Shown here piece by piece: positions 54,216-64,000 of a DNA stretch of 64,000 nucleotides. Location: contig NZ_FYDO01000016.1 of assembly GCF_900187615.1 (NCBI RefSeq), forward strand, positions 1 to 64,000, read 5' to 3'. Made by a program: the position numbers and the translations under genes. Position 1 is the first letter of the stretch. Every line of letters starts with the position of its first letter. The DNA is from Pseudomonas sp. Irchel s3f7 (GTDB lineage: Bacteria > Pseudomonadota > Gammaproteobacteria > Pseudomonadales > Pseudomonadaceae). Below the pieces are notes generated by a model. The model did no database searches and was not told where the DNA came from. It was given only the letters and a program-made list of their open reading frames with translations.

Positions 54216-54315
54216 GTAGGAGCGAGCATGCTCGCGATGAACCCGTGAACGCAGCAGGGTGTCAGGATTGCCACGTTATCGTTCACGACCATCGCGAGCA
54301 TGCTCGCTCCTACAG
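54216..54315. repeat. REPIN (GTAGGAGCGAGCATGCTCGCGA arms)
   Basis: GTAGGAGCGAGCATGCTCGCGA faces TCGCGAGCATGCTCGCTCCTAC. The core base has changed to GAGCATGCTC in both arms, a compensated change. The spacer has CGTTATCGTT at 54274-54283. Confidence 0.9.
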
Positions 54316-54346
54316 TATCCTGTGCGCCAATCTGACAGGTATTTCC

Positions 54347-54814
54347 ATGCTCTTCCTGATCGCCTACATCAGCAGCGTCGTGCTGATCAACTACGCCTTT
54401 TCCACCGCCCCGCATCTCGACATCATCTGGTCGGCCTGGGGTGGTCTGGTGTTTATCCTGCGCGACATGGTGCAGACCCGCTTCGGCCATGGCGCGATTG
54501 TGGCGATGCTGGCGGCGCTGGTGCTGTCCTATGCAACGTCCGATCCTTCCATCGCCCTGGCCAGCGCCACGGCGTTCGCGGTGTCCGAGTGCATCGACTG
54601 GCTGGTGTTCAGCATCACCAAACGCCCGTTGCACGACCGCCTGTGGATAAGTTCGGCCCTGAGCATTCCCCTCGATACCTTTATCTTCTTCGGCATGATC
54701 GACGCGCTGACGCCGGGTGTGATCCTCACCGCCCTCGGTTCAAAGTTCGCCGGTGTCACGGCCGTGTGGTTGATCATGGCCTGGCGCCTGCGCAAACAGG
54801 CTGTCGTCAGCTGA
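54347..54814 (+). CDS. VUT/YhhQ-type membrane protein, short (155 residues)
   Basis: This is an integral membrane protein with about five helices. NYAFSTAPHLDIIWSAWGGL and FAVSECIDWLVFSITKR fit the VUT (queuosine precursor transporter-like) group, where the Glu-Cys region is conserved. At 155 residues it is shorter than the usual 200-230. The start ATG 54347 has no strong ribosome-binding site (CAGGTATTTCC). The substrate may be a deazapurine, by analogy only. Confidence 0.8.
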   Translation: MLFLIAYISSVVLINYAFSTAPHLDIIWSAWGGLVFILRDMVQTRFGHGAIVAMLAALVLSYATSDPSIALASATAFAVSECIDWLVFSITKRPLHDRLWISSALSIPLDTFIFFGMIDALTPGVILTALGSKFAGVTAVWLIMAWRLRKQAVVS

Positions 54815-54823
54815 AGTTCATGT

Positions 54824-54901
54824 AAAATGCCGCGCTTTCTCCCCATGGGAAGCGCGCCTGGCGACGCGACCCTCGATGATCCGCATCTTGAGGACCTTCA
54901 G
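54824..54901 (+). promoter_or_regulatory. purT leader with promoter -10 and two hairpins
   Basis: TAAAAT at 54824-54829 is a good -10. The following leader can fold GCGCTT...AAGCGC and then CCTCGATG/CATC..GAGG just before the ribosome-binding site TTGAGGA. Two ordered stems in about 70 bases suggest a structured leader; no known riboswitch class is recognised. Confidence 0.4.
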
Positions 54902-56083
54902 ATGACCCGTATCGGAACTCCATTGTCGCCGACTGCGACCCGCGTATTGATGTGTGGCTGTGGCGAGTTGGGCAAGGAAGTGGTGATCGAGCTGCAACGC
55001 CTGGGCGTTGAAGTGATTGCCGTGGACCGCTACGCGAATGCGCCGGCCATGCAGGTTGCCCATCGCAGCCACGTGATCAACATGCTCGACGGTGCCGCCC
55101 TGCGTGCGGTGATCGAAGCCGAGAAGCCGCACTTCATCGTGCCGGAAATCGAAGCCATCGCCACGGCGACCCTGGTAGAGCTGGAAGCCGAAGGCTTCAC
55201 CGTGATCCCGACTGCCCGCGCCGCGCAGTTGACCATGAACCGCGAAGGTATCCGTCGCCTGGCTGCCGAAGAGCTGGACCTGCCGACCTCGCCGTACCAC
55301 TTCGCCGACACCTTCGAGGACTACAGCAAGGCTGTCGAAGACCTTGGGTTCCCGTGCGTGGTCAAGCCGGTCATGAGTTCCTCGGGCAAAGGCCAAAGCC
55401 TGTTGCGCAGCGCCGATGACGTGAAGCAAGCCTGGGATTACGCTCAGGAAGGCGGACGCGCCGGCAAGGGTCGCGTGATCATCGAAGGCTTCATCGACTT
55501 CGACTACGAAATCACCCTGCTGACCGTGCGTCACGTCGGCGGGACTACGTTCTGTGCGCCGGTCGGCCACCGTCAGGAGAAGGGCGACTATCAGGAATCC
55601 TGGCAGCCGCAAGCCATGAGCCCGGTTGCCTTGGCGGAATCCGAGCGCGTTGCCAAAGCAGTCACCGAAGCCTTGGGCGGCCGTGGACTGTTTGGCGTTG
55701 AGTTGTTCATCAAGGGCGATCAGGTGTGGTTCAGCGAAGTCTCGCCGCGCCCGCACGATACGGGTCTGGTGACCCTGATTTCTCAGGACTTGTCGCAATT
55801 TGCTCTGCACGCGCGTGCCATTCTCGGCCTGCCGATTCCGTTGATTCGTCAGTTCGGGCCGTCGGCCTCGGCGGTGATCCTGGTGGAGGGGCAGTCGACC
55901 CAGACCGCATTCGCCAACCTGGGTGCTGCGTTGAGCGAGCCGGATACCGCGCTGCGCCTGTTCGGCAAGCCTGAAGTCAACGGCCAGCGCCGCATGGGCG
56001 TGGCCCTGGCGCGCGACGAGTCGATCGAAGCCGCTCGCGCCAAGGCGACCCGTGCTTCGCAGGCGGTTGTTGTCGAGCTGTAA
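54902..56083 (+). CDS. purT: Formate-dependent GAR transformylase
   Basis: PurT makes FGAR from GAR, ATP and formate, giving the substrate of PurL encoded upstream in this window. The start is ATG 54902, giving 393 residues. The ATP-grasp fold shows [13 protein letters not shown] at the N-terminus, [14 protein letters not shown] and [14 protein letters not shown] at the metal site. The leader is structured. A REPIN follows. Confidence 0.98.
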   Translation: MTRIGTPLSPTATRVLMCGCGELGKEVVIELQRLGVEVIAVDRYANAPAMQVAHRSHVINMLDGAALRAVIEAEKPHFIVPEIEAIATATLVELEAEGFTVIPTARAAQLTMNREGIRRLAAEELDLPTSPYHFADTFEDYSKAVEDLGFPCVVKPVMSSSGKGQSLLRSADDVKQAWDYAQEGGRAGKGRVIIEGFIDFDYEITLLTVRHVGGTTFCAPVGHRQEKGDYQESWQPQAMSPVALAESERVAKAVTEALGGRGLFGVELFIKGDQVWFSEVSPRPHDTGLVTLISQDLSQFALHARAILGLPIPLIRQFGPSASAVILVEGQSTQTAFANLGAALSEPDTALRLFGKPEVNGQRRMGVALARDESIEAARAKATRASQAVVVEL

Positions 56084-56137
56084 AAACAACGGTGGCGGGC
56101 TTATAACTTCTATAGGCATCGCGCCATTGCTTTACCT

Positions 56138-56238
56138 GTAAGAGCGAACCTGCTCGCGATGTACTCAAGAACACCGCGGGGAACCAGACTCCCCGCGTTA
56201 TCGTTAACGACCATCGCGAGCAGGCTCGCTCCTGCAGG
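56138..56238. repeat. REPIN (GTAAGAGCGAACCTGCTCGCGA arms)
   Basis: GTAAGAGCGAACCTGCTCGCGA faces TCGCGAGCAGGCTCGCTCCTGC. The left arm is diverged. The spacer has CGTTATCGTT at 56196-56205. Confidence 0.85.
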
Positions 56239-56268
56239 ACATTTATCCATGCTCCAGGCCTGTACCCC

Positions 56269-56817
56269 ATGAATTCGCAAAGCATCATCGTCCCGAAAAT
56301 CTCCACGCTGGCGGTGCACGAGCCCCGGGCCCGGGCGATCGTGCGTTGGCTGGTGCGCAAGAACATCATCCAGGAAGAACTGACCACTTGTGGACGCACC
56401 GGCAATCGCATGGCCTATGCCATCGCCGACGGTGCCCGCGCGGTGGTCCTGCACCCGGAGGCGCTGCCGTTCGGCGAGCCGGTCAACGGCCTGGAGATCG
56501 TCACCAAGCGTTGCATCTATACGCCAGCCAAGGGTTTCCTTGAAGAAGCGGGCTGCGCCGAGTGTCGCAAAGAAGTGGGCGAGGCCTTGTTTGAAAGCCT
56601 GGAAGACTGGATGCCGGGGCGCACCGATAACTTCACCTGCCCGGAATGCGGGCATGAAGACGACATCAACGGCTTTCTGTTCCTGCAGGAATGCGGCTTC
56701 TCCAACCTCGGTTTCATCTTCAATAACTGGGCCGAAGCCGGCTTCAAGCAGAGCTTTCTCGATGAGTTTGCCGATTGGCTCGATCAGCCGGTCAGTTGGG
56801 TGAAGGTCGAGTTGTAG
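56269..56817 (+). CDS. Uncharacterised protein with two CxxC pairs (182 residues)
   Basis: I do not recognise a function. It contains CAEC and CPECGHEDD, two CxxC pairs that could bind zinc. There is an N-terminal part with EPRARAIVRWLVRKNIIQEE and an aromatic acidic C-terminal part with FNNWAEAGFKQSFLDEFADW. It is soluble, with no signal peptide. It lies between purT and guaB but is separated from both by REPINs, so it is probably its own unit. Confidence 0.85.
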   Translation: MNSQSIIVPKISTLAVHEPRARAIVRWLVRKNIIQEELTTCGRTGNRMAYAIADGARAVVLHPEALPFGEPVNGLEIVTKRCIYTPAKGFLEEAGCAECRKEVGEALFESLEDWMPGRTDNFTCPECGHEDDINGFLFLQECGFSNLGFIFNNWAEAGFKQSFLDEFADWLDQPVSWVKVEL

Positions 56818-56843
56818 CGCGTCTGATGGACCGCGTTATCGTT

Positions 56844-56908
56844 GATCGCCAGCAAGCCGGCTCCTACAAGATCACGCCAAATCCGTAGGAGCCGGCTTGC
56901 TGGCGATG
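56844..56908. repeat. REPIN with outward-facing arm order
   Basis: GATCGCCAGCAAGCCGGCTCCTAC comes first, GTAGGAGCCGGCTTGCTGGCGA second. CGTTATCGTT (56834-56843) lies just before it, the motif otherwise found inside the GCGAGC family spacers. Confidence 0.83.
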
Positions 56909-56946
56909 CTCTTCAAATCTCCCGTCGATCACCGCGTCGATAATAG

Positions 56947-58494
<1,548 letters not shown>

Positions 58495-58519
58495 GCCTTC
58501 AAGCAACAAGCTAAGCAAC

Positions 58520-58542
58520 CGGGGCTGTTCTATTCAGCCCCG
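58520..58542 (+). other. Intercistronic hairpin between guaB and guaA
   Basis: CGGGGCTG and CAGCCCCG pair perfectly around TTCTATT; AAC/GTT can extend it past one bulged base. A T-rich tail (GTTGTTTC) follows, so it could be a weak terminator or processing stem that lowers guaA relative to guaB. Confidence 0.55.
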
Positions 58543-58593
58543 AGTTGTTTCTGAATCACGATTGTTTCCGAATTTTTTAGACGAGACTGAATC

Positions 58594-60171
58594 ATGGCCC
58601 TCGACATTCACGCCCACCGCATCCTGATCCTCGACTTCGGTTCCCAGTACACCCAGCTGATCGCCCGCCGCGTGCGTGAAATCGGCGTGTACTGCGAACT
58701 GCACCCGTTCGACATGGACGAAGATGCGATCCGCGAATTCGCTCCTAAAGGCGTCATCCTCGCTGGCGGCCCAGAGTCGGTCCACGAAGCCAACAGCCCT
58801 CGCTGTCCGCAAGCAGTCTTCGACCTCGGCGTACCGGTCTTCGGTATCTGCTACGGCATGCAGACCATGGCCGAGCAACTGGGCGGCAAGGTTGAAGGTT
58901 CCGAGCTGCGTGAGTTCGGTTACGCCCGCGTAGACGTGGTCGGCAAGAGCCGCCTGCTCGACGGCATCGAAGACCACATCGACGCCGATGGCCTGTTCGG
59001 CCTCGACGTGTGGATGAGCCACGGTGACAAAGTTACCCGCATGCCGGAAGACTTCCACATCCTGGCCAGCACCCCGAGCTGCCCGATTGCCGGCATGTTC
59101 AACGATGCTCGCGGCTACTACGGCGTGCAGTTCCACCCGGAAGTGACCCACACCAAGCAGGGCGGTCGCATCCTGTCGCGCTTCATCCTCGACATCTGCG
59201 AATGTGAAGCGCTGTGGACCCCGTCGAAGATCGCTGAAGACGCCATCGCCCAGGTTCGCGCCCAGGTTGGCACCGACAACGTCCTGCTCGGCCTGTCCGG
59301 CGGCGTGGATTCGTCCGTGGTTGCCGCGCTGCTGCACAAAGCCATCGGCGACCAACTGACCTGCGTCTTCGTCGACAACGGCCTGCTGCGTCTGCACGAA
59401 GGCGAGCAAGTGATGGCTATGTTCGCCGAGAACATGGGCGTCAAAGTAATCCGCGCCAATGCTGAAGATCAGTTCCTGAACAACCTGGCCGGCGAAGCCG
59501 ACCCGGAGAAGAAGCGCAAGATCATCGGCCGTACTTTCATCGACGTGTTCGATGCCCAGTCCAATAAACTGGACAACATCAAGTACCTGGCCCAGGGCAC
59601 CATCTACCCGGACGTGATCGAGTCGGCTGGCGCGAAAAGCGGCAAGGCTCACGTGATCAAGTCGCACCACAACGTGGGCGGCCTGCCGGAAGAAATGAAC
59701 CTGAAACTGGTCGAGCCACTGCGCGAACTGTTCAAGGACGAAGTCCGTCGTCTGGGCCTGGAACTGGGCCTGCCGTACGACATGGTCTACCGTCACCCGT
59801 TCCCGGGCCCGGGCCTGGGCGTGCGCATCCTCGGTGAAGTGAAGAAGGAATACGCCGACCTGCTGCGTCGCGCCGACCACATCTTCATCGAAGAACTGCG
59901 CAAAGCCGACTGGTACCACAAGGTCAGCCAGGCCTTCGTGGTGTTCCAGCCGGTGAAATCGGTTGGCGTGGTCGGCGATGGCCGTCGTTACGCCTGGGTC
60001 GTGGCCCTGCGTGCCGTGGAAACCATCGACTTCATGACCGCGCGTTGGGCACACCTGCCTTACGAACTGCTGGAAACCGTCAGCGGCCGCATCATCAATG
60101 AAATCGAAGGCATCTCCCGCGTTACTTACGACGTGTCGAGCAAGCCGCCAGCGACCATTGAGTGGGAATGA
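58594..60171 (+). CDS. guaA: GMP synthase (glutamine-hydrolysing)
   Basis: GuaA aminates XMP to GMP. The 525-residue chain has the N-terminal amidotransferase with C86 in FGICYGMQ and HPEV, the PP-loop ATP site [15 protein letters not shown], and the C-terminal dimerisation domain ([13 protein letters not shown]). A terminator follows. In other genomes the 3' end of guaA is a known integration site, and an accessory gene does follow here. Confidence 0.99.
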   Translation: MALDIHAHRILILDFGSQYTQLIARRVREIGVYCELHPFDMDEDAIREFAPKGVILAGGPESVHEANSPRCPQAVFDLGVPVFGICYGMQTMAEQLGGKVEGSELREFGYARVDVVGKSRLLDGIEDHIDADGLFGLDVWMSHGDKVTRMPEDFHILASTPSCPIAGMFNDARGYYGVQFHPEVTHTKQGGRILSRFILDICECEALWTPSKIAEDAIAQVRAQVGTDNVLLGLSGGVDSSVVAALLHKAIGDQLTCVFVDNGLLRLHEGEQVMAMFAENMGVKVIRANAEDQFLNNLAGEADPEKKRKIIGRTFIDVFDAQSNKLDNIKYLAQGTIYPDVIESAGAKSGKAHVIKSHHNVGGLPEEMNLKLVEPLRELFKDEVRRLGLELGLPYDMVYRHPFPGPGLGVRILGEVKKEYADLLRRADHIFIEELRKADWYHKVSQAFVVFQPVKSVGVVGDGRRYAWVVALRAVETIDFMTARWAHLPYELLETVSGRIINEIEGISRVTYDVSSKPPATIEWE

Positions 60172-60244
60172 TGAGGCGACCCACAAAGCCGGCACCCTCT
60201 AGAGTTCAACGTTAGATTCGGAGGGGCGCAGGAGGGTTTTAGCC

Positions 60245-60282
60245 AATGCCAGTCAGTTTTGCTGACTGGCATTTTTGTTTTT
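60245..60282 (+). terminator. Rho-independent terminator of guaBA
   Basis: AATGCCAGTCAG, TTTTG loop, CTGACTGGCATT and then TTTGTTTTT. The 12-bp stem is perfect. Confidence 0.95.
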
Positions 60283-60344
60283 GGGTGGAAAGCGCCGAAG
60301 CAAGATTCGTCGTTTTCGGTGGATGGCAAAGGCTGGCGTAGTTT

Positions 60345-62417
60345 TTAGAGAAACTGTGATCGAATCAAATCCGTATCGAACGGCGTTATCCCTTGATCAG
60401 GCGCAAACACCGCCTGTGCCTGCTGCGGCGAAGCCACTCGTTCCCCCCGTGCTCGAACATGTAAGTCGAACAGAGTTTCCAAATCAGGCCGTGGTGTATG
60501 CACCAAAGCCCGCAGCATCAACGATATCCCACTGAGGTTGTTCTCGACATTGTTCCACCGGGGAGATGAAGTCAGCCCCAGATCGGCCCAGATCACGCGT
60601 CGTTCCTGCAAGTCCATAACAAATGGCAGGCAGATCTGTGTGTCGGATGCGATATCGATACGGTCGAACACGGAGCGCGGCTCGAATACTTCACCCGATG
60701 CTGCGTCGGCGCGGGCCATCCAGCCAGCGAAGCATTCTGGAAGATCGCAGTACGGCTGCTCGGTGTATGAGTTGATAGACGTGACGACGTAGCGGATACC
60801 TTTCTTGACGAGGACATTAAGGTCGAGGTCGATGAACTCCGAAGCCCCGTCGGGCGCGTCGACGATGTCGCCGCTGTGGTAGCCACCGAAACCCTTCAGG
60901 TTGTAGTACGCGACCGTTTGTGTGAACACGAAGTTGGCGTCGAAAAATGCGGCGGACAAGTCGATGTCCGTGCGTTCACAGCCATTTTTCCACCACAGGA
61001 ACAGACGAATGAAACGTGTGTCAGGTATAGGCAACCGACTGCCCCGCACCAGCGTACGTAGCGATTTCGATGAGGCACGCTGCGCCAGCGGCACCCGGTA
61101 TTCGCGTAATGCTGGATCGATGAAACAGCGGCCTAGTGGCGGCAGCGACGCAAAACGCTTGACGAGAGCGTCTTCACAGATTCGGGCTGCACGAGCCAAC
61201 ACGTCGGGTGTGAGCGGTTCGCGTCGATCCTTGATGCCATAGATTTTGGCGAATGAACCTTTCGGTGTGAAGGCCCGCAGGGGCAGGGGGCGCGGAGAGC
61301 GTACTTGGGCCAGCAACTGCAGCAGGACAGGTGACGACACTTGTGTCGCTACAGCCTCGAACGCGTCGAGAACCGACTCTGGTTCCGTCGCGCGCCGCAG
61401 GGTCGCGTCCAGCCGTCGTGCGAACTCACCAGGACGGCTCTGAAGTATTGGCACAAGCGTGGCGATGTGACGCTGGGCAAGCAATGTTTCGACACGTGAT
61501 CCAAATGAGGCTGGCGCTTCGTTGCGACGCGCTGCCGTGATGGCGGCTAGCGCTCGTGGGTACTTATCGGCGTAGTCGCCCGGATGCAGTACTTCAGCCA
61601 GACGTTTCCAGCGCTCAGCATGGCGCATCACGTCTTCTACAGCGTTGGGTATGTGCTCGAGCAGGCGCAACAGCAGACGGCGCATTGAGCGCTTCATCGC
61701 GGTGAAACGTGTCGAAGTTGTCGTCAGCGACACGTCTCCTCCATTCAGCGCGACCGCCAGCCGTAGCACGTCAGTCGCCGTTTCGACGTTTCGCTCCAGG
61801 AATGCGTCCACCCGTGCGTCACTGGCGACATGCAGGATCAGTGCGCCGCCAACCCGTGCACGGATCTCCCGAAATGGGATGGTCTCAGGCAGCAGACGGA
61901 ACACATCGCTTTTGTACTCTCGAATAAACCAGACGACATCGGCAGCCTCCTCTTCGGAGAGCGAGGTACGCGATGAAACCAGCGGCTCGAGCAGTGACTC
62001 GAACTCAAAGACGCTTCCCGGTTCGATAACGCGGGAAATGAAGTTGCCTTCAAGCAATGCAGGTCGAGAGTGTCCAGTCGGTGGTAAACGCCAAAGCGTG
62101 AGGCAGTGGATGACGGCGTTCAGGTACAACTGCGCCTCTGAGGCCGTCAGAACTTGCTCCGGAAAGTCAGGATAAAACGGCCGGTGGTGCACATGAGCGC
62201 CAGTCTCCCGCCGAAGCACTCCGACAATGTCGCGCAGCCAGTGCTTGAGTTCTGTCGCTGACAACATGCCGATTTGCTCAATCAGAGGCTCTGATAGTAC
62301 ACATCGGAATGCAGCGACTTCCCGGACAGCCGACGCGACCTGAGCGGGCGTGGCACCGCCAGTGCCCATCGGGACGTGAACTTTGGTACGGCGACGCAGG
62401 AACAGCTCCTGATTCAT
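60345..62417 (-). CDS. Large protein with TerD-like C-terminal domain (690 residues)
   Basis: I place the start at the Met at 62417 (MNQELFLRRRTKV), giving 690 residues. The C-terminal part from about residue 468 looks like a TerD-family domain: WWKNGCERTDIDLSAAFFD (475-493), then YHSGDIVDAPDGASEFIDLD (513-532) with acidic residues of the Ca-binding type, and a stretch to about 615. Residues 1-460 are helical, Arg/Leu-rich, without a recognised motif. The whole resembles the MXAN_6230/SCO0854 group (from memory), whose members have a RING-type Cys-rich segment; here the matching region around residue 105-125 (TLWRLPPTGHSRP) has no Cys pair. Three sampled 60-base lines average 58% GC. The role is unknown; stress or antiphage roles are known for some TerD proteins, but no other ter gene is near. 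Confidence 0.75.
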   Translation of the reverse strand: MNQELFLRRRTKVHVPMGTGGATPAQVASAVREVAAFRCVLSEPLIEQIGMLSATELKHWLRDIVGVLRRETGAHVHHRPFYPDFPEQVLTASEAQLYLNAVIHCLTLWRLPPTGHSRPALLEGNFISRVIEPGSVFEFESLLEPLVSSRTSLSEEEAADVVWFIREYKSDVFRLLPETIPFREIRARVGGALILHVASDARVDAFLERNVETATDVLRLAVALNGGDVSLTTTSTRFTAMKRSMRRLLLRLLEHIPNAVEDVMRHAERWKRLAEVLHPGDYADKYPRALAAITAARRNEAPASFGSRVETLLAQRHIATLVPILQSRPGEFARRLDATLRRATEPESVLDAFEAVATQVSSPVLLQLLAQVRSPRPLPLRAFTPKGSFAKIYGIKDRREPLTPDVLARAARICEDALVKRFASLPPLGRCFIDPALREYRVPLAQRASSKSLRTLVRGSRLPIPDTRFIRLFLWWKNGCERTDIDLSAAFFDANFVFTQTVAYYNLKGFGGYHSGDIVDAPDGASEFIDLDLNVLVKKGIRYVVTSINSYTEQPYCDLPECFAGWMARADAASGEVFEPRSVFDRIDIASDTQICLPFVMDLQERRVIWADLGLTSSPRWNNVENNLSGISLMLRALVHTPRPDLETLFDLHVRARGERVASPQQAQAVFAPDQGITPFDTDLIRSQFL

Positions 62418-62480
62418 CCTTGATTTTCTCCCTTGGCCTCCGTCGTGAACGAGCTGCAGCATCGTGTCTACAGCCGATAT

Positions 62481-62506
62481 AAAAACGCCTGCAAGAAGCA
62501 GGCGCG
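62481..62506 (-). terminator. Intrinsic terminator upstream of the TerD-like gene
   Basis: On the minus strand CGCCTGC TTCTT GCAGGCG TTTTT: perfect 7-bp stem and five T. It lies only 64 bases before the start of the TerD-like gene, so it either ends a small transcript from 62507-62760 or attenuates that gene. The 350 bases from 62418 to 62767 hold no convincing ORF. Confidence 0.8.
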
Positions 62507-62767
62507 GTGTGGAGAGCGGAACCCCTAGGTCATAGGAGGTTTAGAAGGAAGGTGTTCCATAGCCACGAAGGGATTCTACGGGAGGCTGTTCCTGTTTGTC
62601 AGGTTGCTGTACATCGCAACAGTAACAAGCTGCTTCACCATGCCGGGCAAGCAAAGTGCCTGCGTTTTTTCATCCAGGATTCCTTACTGTTTCGCAGTTG
62701 CAGGTGTATCGTATTTGCCTTTTGCGGCCCTCCGGGCCTGTTGCTGATACGTGAGGTAGTTGAGTTC

Positions 62768-64000
62768 ATGTCGTTTACCCGTCGCCAAATCCTCGGTGGC
62801 CTGGCCGGTCTTGTTGTCGTTGGTGTCGGTGCTGGGGGCGCGTCGCGCTACTGGCTGGGCAAGATGGCTGACGCCGAGGCGGGTCACGATTACGAACTGA
62901 TCGCGGCACCGCTGGACGTCGAACTGGTGGCCGGGCATAAGACGCCGGCCTGGGCCTTCGGCCCATCGGCACCGGGCACCGAATTGCGTGTGCGCCAGGG
63001 TGAATGGCTGCGGGTGCGCTTCATCAATCATCTGCCGGTCGCGACCACCATTCACTGGCACGGCATCCGCCTGCCGCTGGAGATGGACGGTGTGCCTTAT
63101 GTGTCGCAGCTGCCGGTATTGCCGGGTGAATACTTCGACTACAAGTTTCGCGTGCCGGATGCCGGCAGTTATTGGTACCACCCGCATGTGAACAGCAGCG
63201 AAGAACTTGGCCGGGGGCTGGTGGGGCCGCTGATCATCGAAGAGCGCGAGCCGACCGGTTTCAGGTACGAAAAAACCTTGAGTCTCAAGAGCTGGCATGT
63301 CGACGATGTGGGTAACTTCGTCGCGTTCAGCATTCCCCGTGAAGCCGCCCGTGGCGGTACGGCGGGGCGGCTGTCGACGATCAACGGCGTGCCACAAGCG
63401 GTGATCGAATTGCCGGCCGGACAGGTCACCCGCGTGCGCTTGCTCAATCTCGATAACACGCTGACCTATCGCCTGAATATTCCCGGCGTCGAAGCGCAGA
63501 TCTACGCGCTGGACGGCAATCCCATCGAGCCGCGCCCACTGGGCAAGGAATACTGGCTGGGTCCCGGCATGCGCATTTGCCTGGCAATCAAGGCCCCGCC
63601 GGCCGGTGAAGAGTTGTCGTTGCGTAACGGCCCGGTGCGCTTGGGCACGTTCCGTTCGGTGGCCAATACCGACGCGCCGACCGAGTGGCCACCGGCACTG
63701 CCGGCCAACCCGATCGCCGAGCCGGACCTGGCCAACGCCGAGAAACTCAACTTCAATTTCGAATGGGTCGGCTCGGTGTCGGTCAACGTCGACAACGGCA
63801 AGCCGCCCAGCCTGTGGCAGATCAATGGCAAGGCCTGGGACATCACGGACAAGACCTGCGCCGACCGCCCGATTGCCAAGCTCGAAAAGGGCAAGAGCTA
63901 CATTTTCGAATTGAAGAACATGACTCAGTATCAGCACCCGATTCACTTGCACGGCATGAGTTTCAAAGTGATCGCCTCGAACCGGCACAAGGTCATTCCG
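62768..64000 (+). CDS. Tat-exported multicopper oxidase (3'-partial)
   Basis: The first 411 codons of a multicopper oxidase are visible, from ATG 62768 with GAGG 9 bases upstream to the window edge. The N-terminus SFTRRQILGGLAG is a twin-arginine signal. Copper motifs are HWHG (H96, H98), WYHPH (H138, H140) and HPIHLHGMSF (H390, H393, H395). Such enzymes (CueO/CopA/laccase-like) oxidise Cu(I) or phenols in the periplasm. The last His-Cys-His motif lies beyond the window. Confidence 0.95.
   Translation, partial: MSFTRRQILGGLAGLVVVGVGAGGASRYWLGKMADAEAGHDYELIAAPLDVELVAGHKTPAWAFGPSAPGTELRVRQGEWLRVRFINHLPVATTIHWHGIRLPLEMDGVPYVSQLPVLPGEYFDYKFRVPDAGSYWYHPHVNSSEELGRGLVGPLIIEEREPTGFRYEKTLSLKSWHVDDVGNFVAFSIPREAARGGTAGRLSTINGVPQAVIELPAGQVTRVRLLNLDNTLTYRLNIPGVEAQIYALDGNPIEPRPLGKEYWLGPGMRICLAIKAPPAGEELSLRNGPVRLGTFRSVANTDAPTEWPPALPANPIAEPDLANAEKLNFNFEWVGSVSVNVDNGKPPSLWQINGKAWDITDKTCADRPIAKLEKGKSYIFELKNMTQYQHPIHLHGMSFKVIASNRHKVIP

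Noticed and set aside
62640..62746. Small plus-strand ORF starting ATG CCG GGC before the multicopper oxidase
   Set aside because: About 34 codons, with no ribosome-binding site, reading through the hairpin region. Nothing supports translation.

Overview
The window reads as a chromosomal stretch of a fluorescent Pseudomonas (P. fluorescens group). The basis is the high G+C, the gene content and order (queA-tgt-yajC-secD-secF; iscRSUA-hscBA-fdx-iscX-ndk; rlmN-pilF-rodZ-ispG-hisS-yfgM-bamB-der; lepA-lepB-rnc-era-recO-pdxJ), and many intergenic REP/REPIN repeats with GTAGGAGC-type arms that are typical of this genus. Nearly all of it is housekeeping DNA. Species and strain cannot be fixed from the sequence alone.

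Layout. 0-0.9 kb: the right end of an IS256-family element, an orphan 109-residue protein and a tRNA-Leu(CAA) with its own promoter and terminator. 0.9-7 kb: queuosine tRNA modification and the Sec accessory proteins. 7-10 kb: suhB, trmJ, cysE. 10-16 kb: the Fe-S cluster assembly operon behind an IscR-type operator, then ndk. 16-25 kb: rlmN to der, covering rRNA/tRNA modification, a type IV pilus pilotin, cell shape, isoprenoids, tRNA charging, outer-membrane assembly and ribosome assembly. 25-34 kb: a transaminase/omega-amidase pair, leuA with a candidate leader peptide, an M23 peptidase, xseA, and a LysR/TauE divergent pair. 34-39 kb: holC, pepA and the LPS exporter genes lptF-lptG. 39-45 kb: lepA to pdxJ. 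45-56 kb: mltF, purL, an L,D-transpeptidase-fold protein, two Nudix enzymes, a gamma-carbonic anhydrase-like protein and purT. 57-60 kb: guaB-guaA. 60-62.5 kb: one large accessory gene. 62.8 kb to the end: a multicopper oxidase cut by the window edge.

Themes. Purine synthesis is represented by purL, purT, guaB and guaA. Envelope biogenesis is represented by secDF-yajC, lepB, bamB, lptFG, rodZ, mltF, the M23 peptidase and the L,D-transpeptidase. RNA metabolism is represented by queA, tgt, trmJ, rlmN, rnc, era and hisS.

The least ordinary items are: a 690-residue protein with a TerD-like C-terminal domain standing alone between guaA and the multicopper oxidase; an intrinsic terminator just upstream of it that may end a small RNA; a 25-codon leader ORF and possible attenuator upstream of leuA; mutually exclusive hairpins between iscS and iscU; a tiny ORF in place of the expected gene between lepB and rnc; and several REPIN families, some sharing an internal CGTTATCGTT motif. 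No CRISPR array, prophage module or complete defence cluster was seen.
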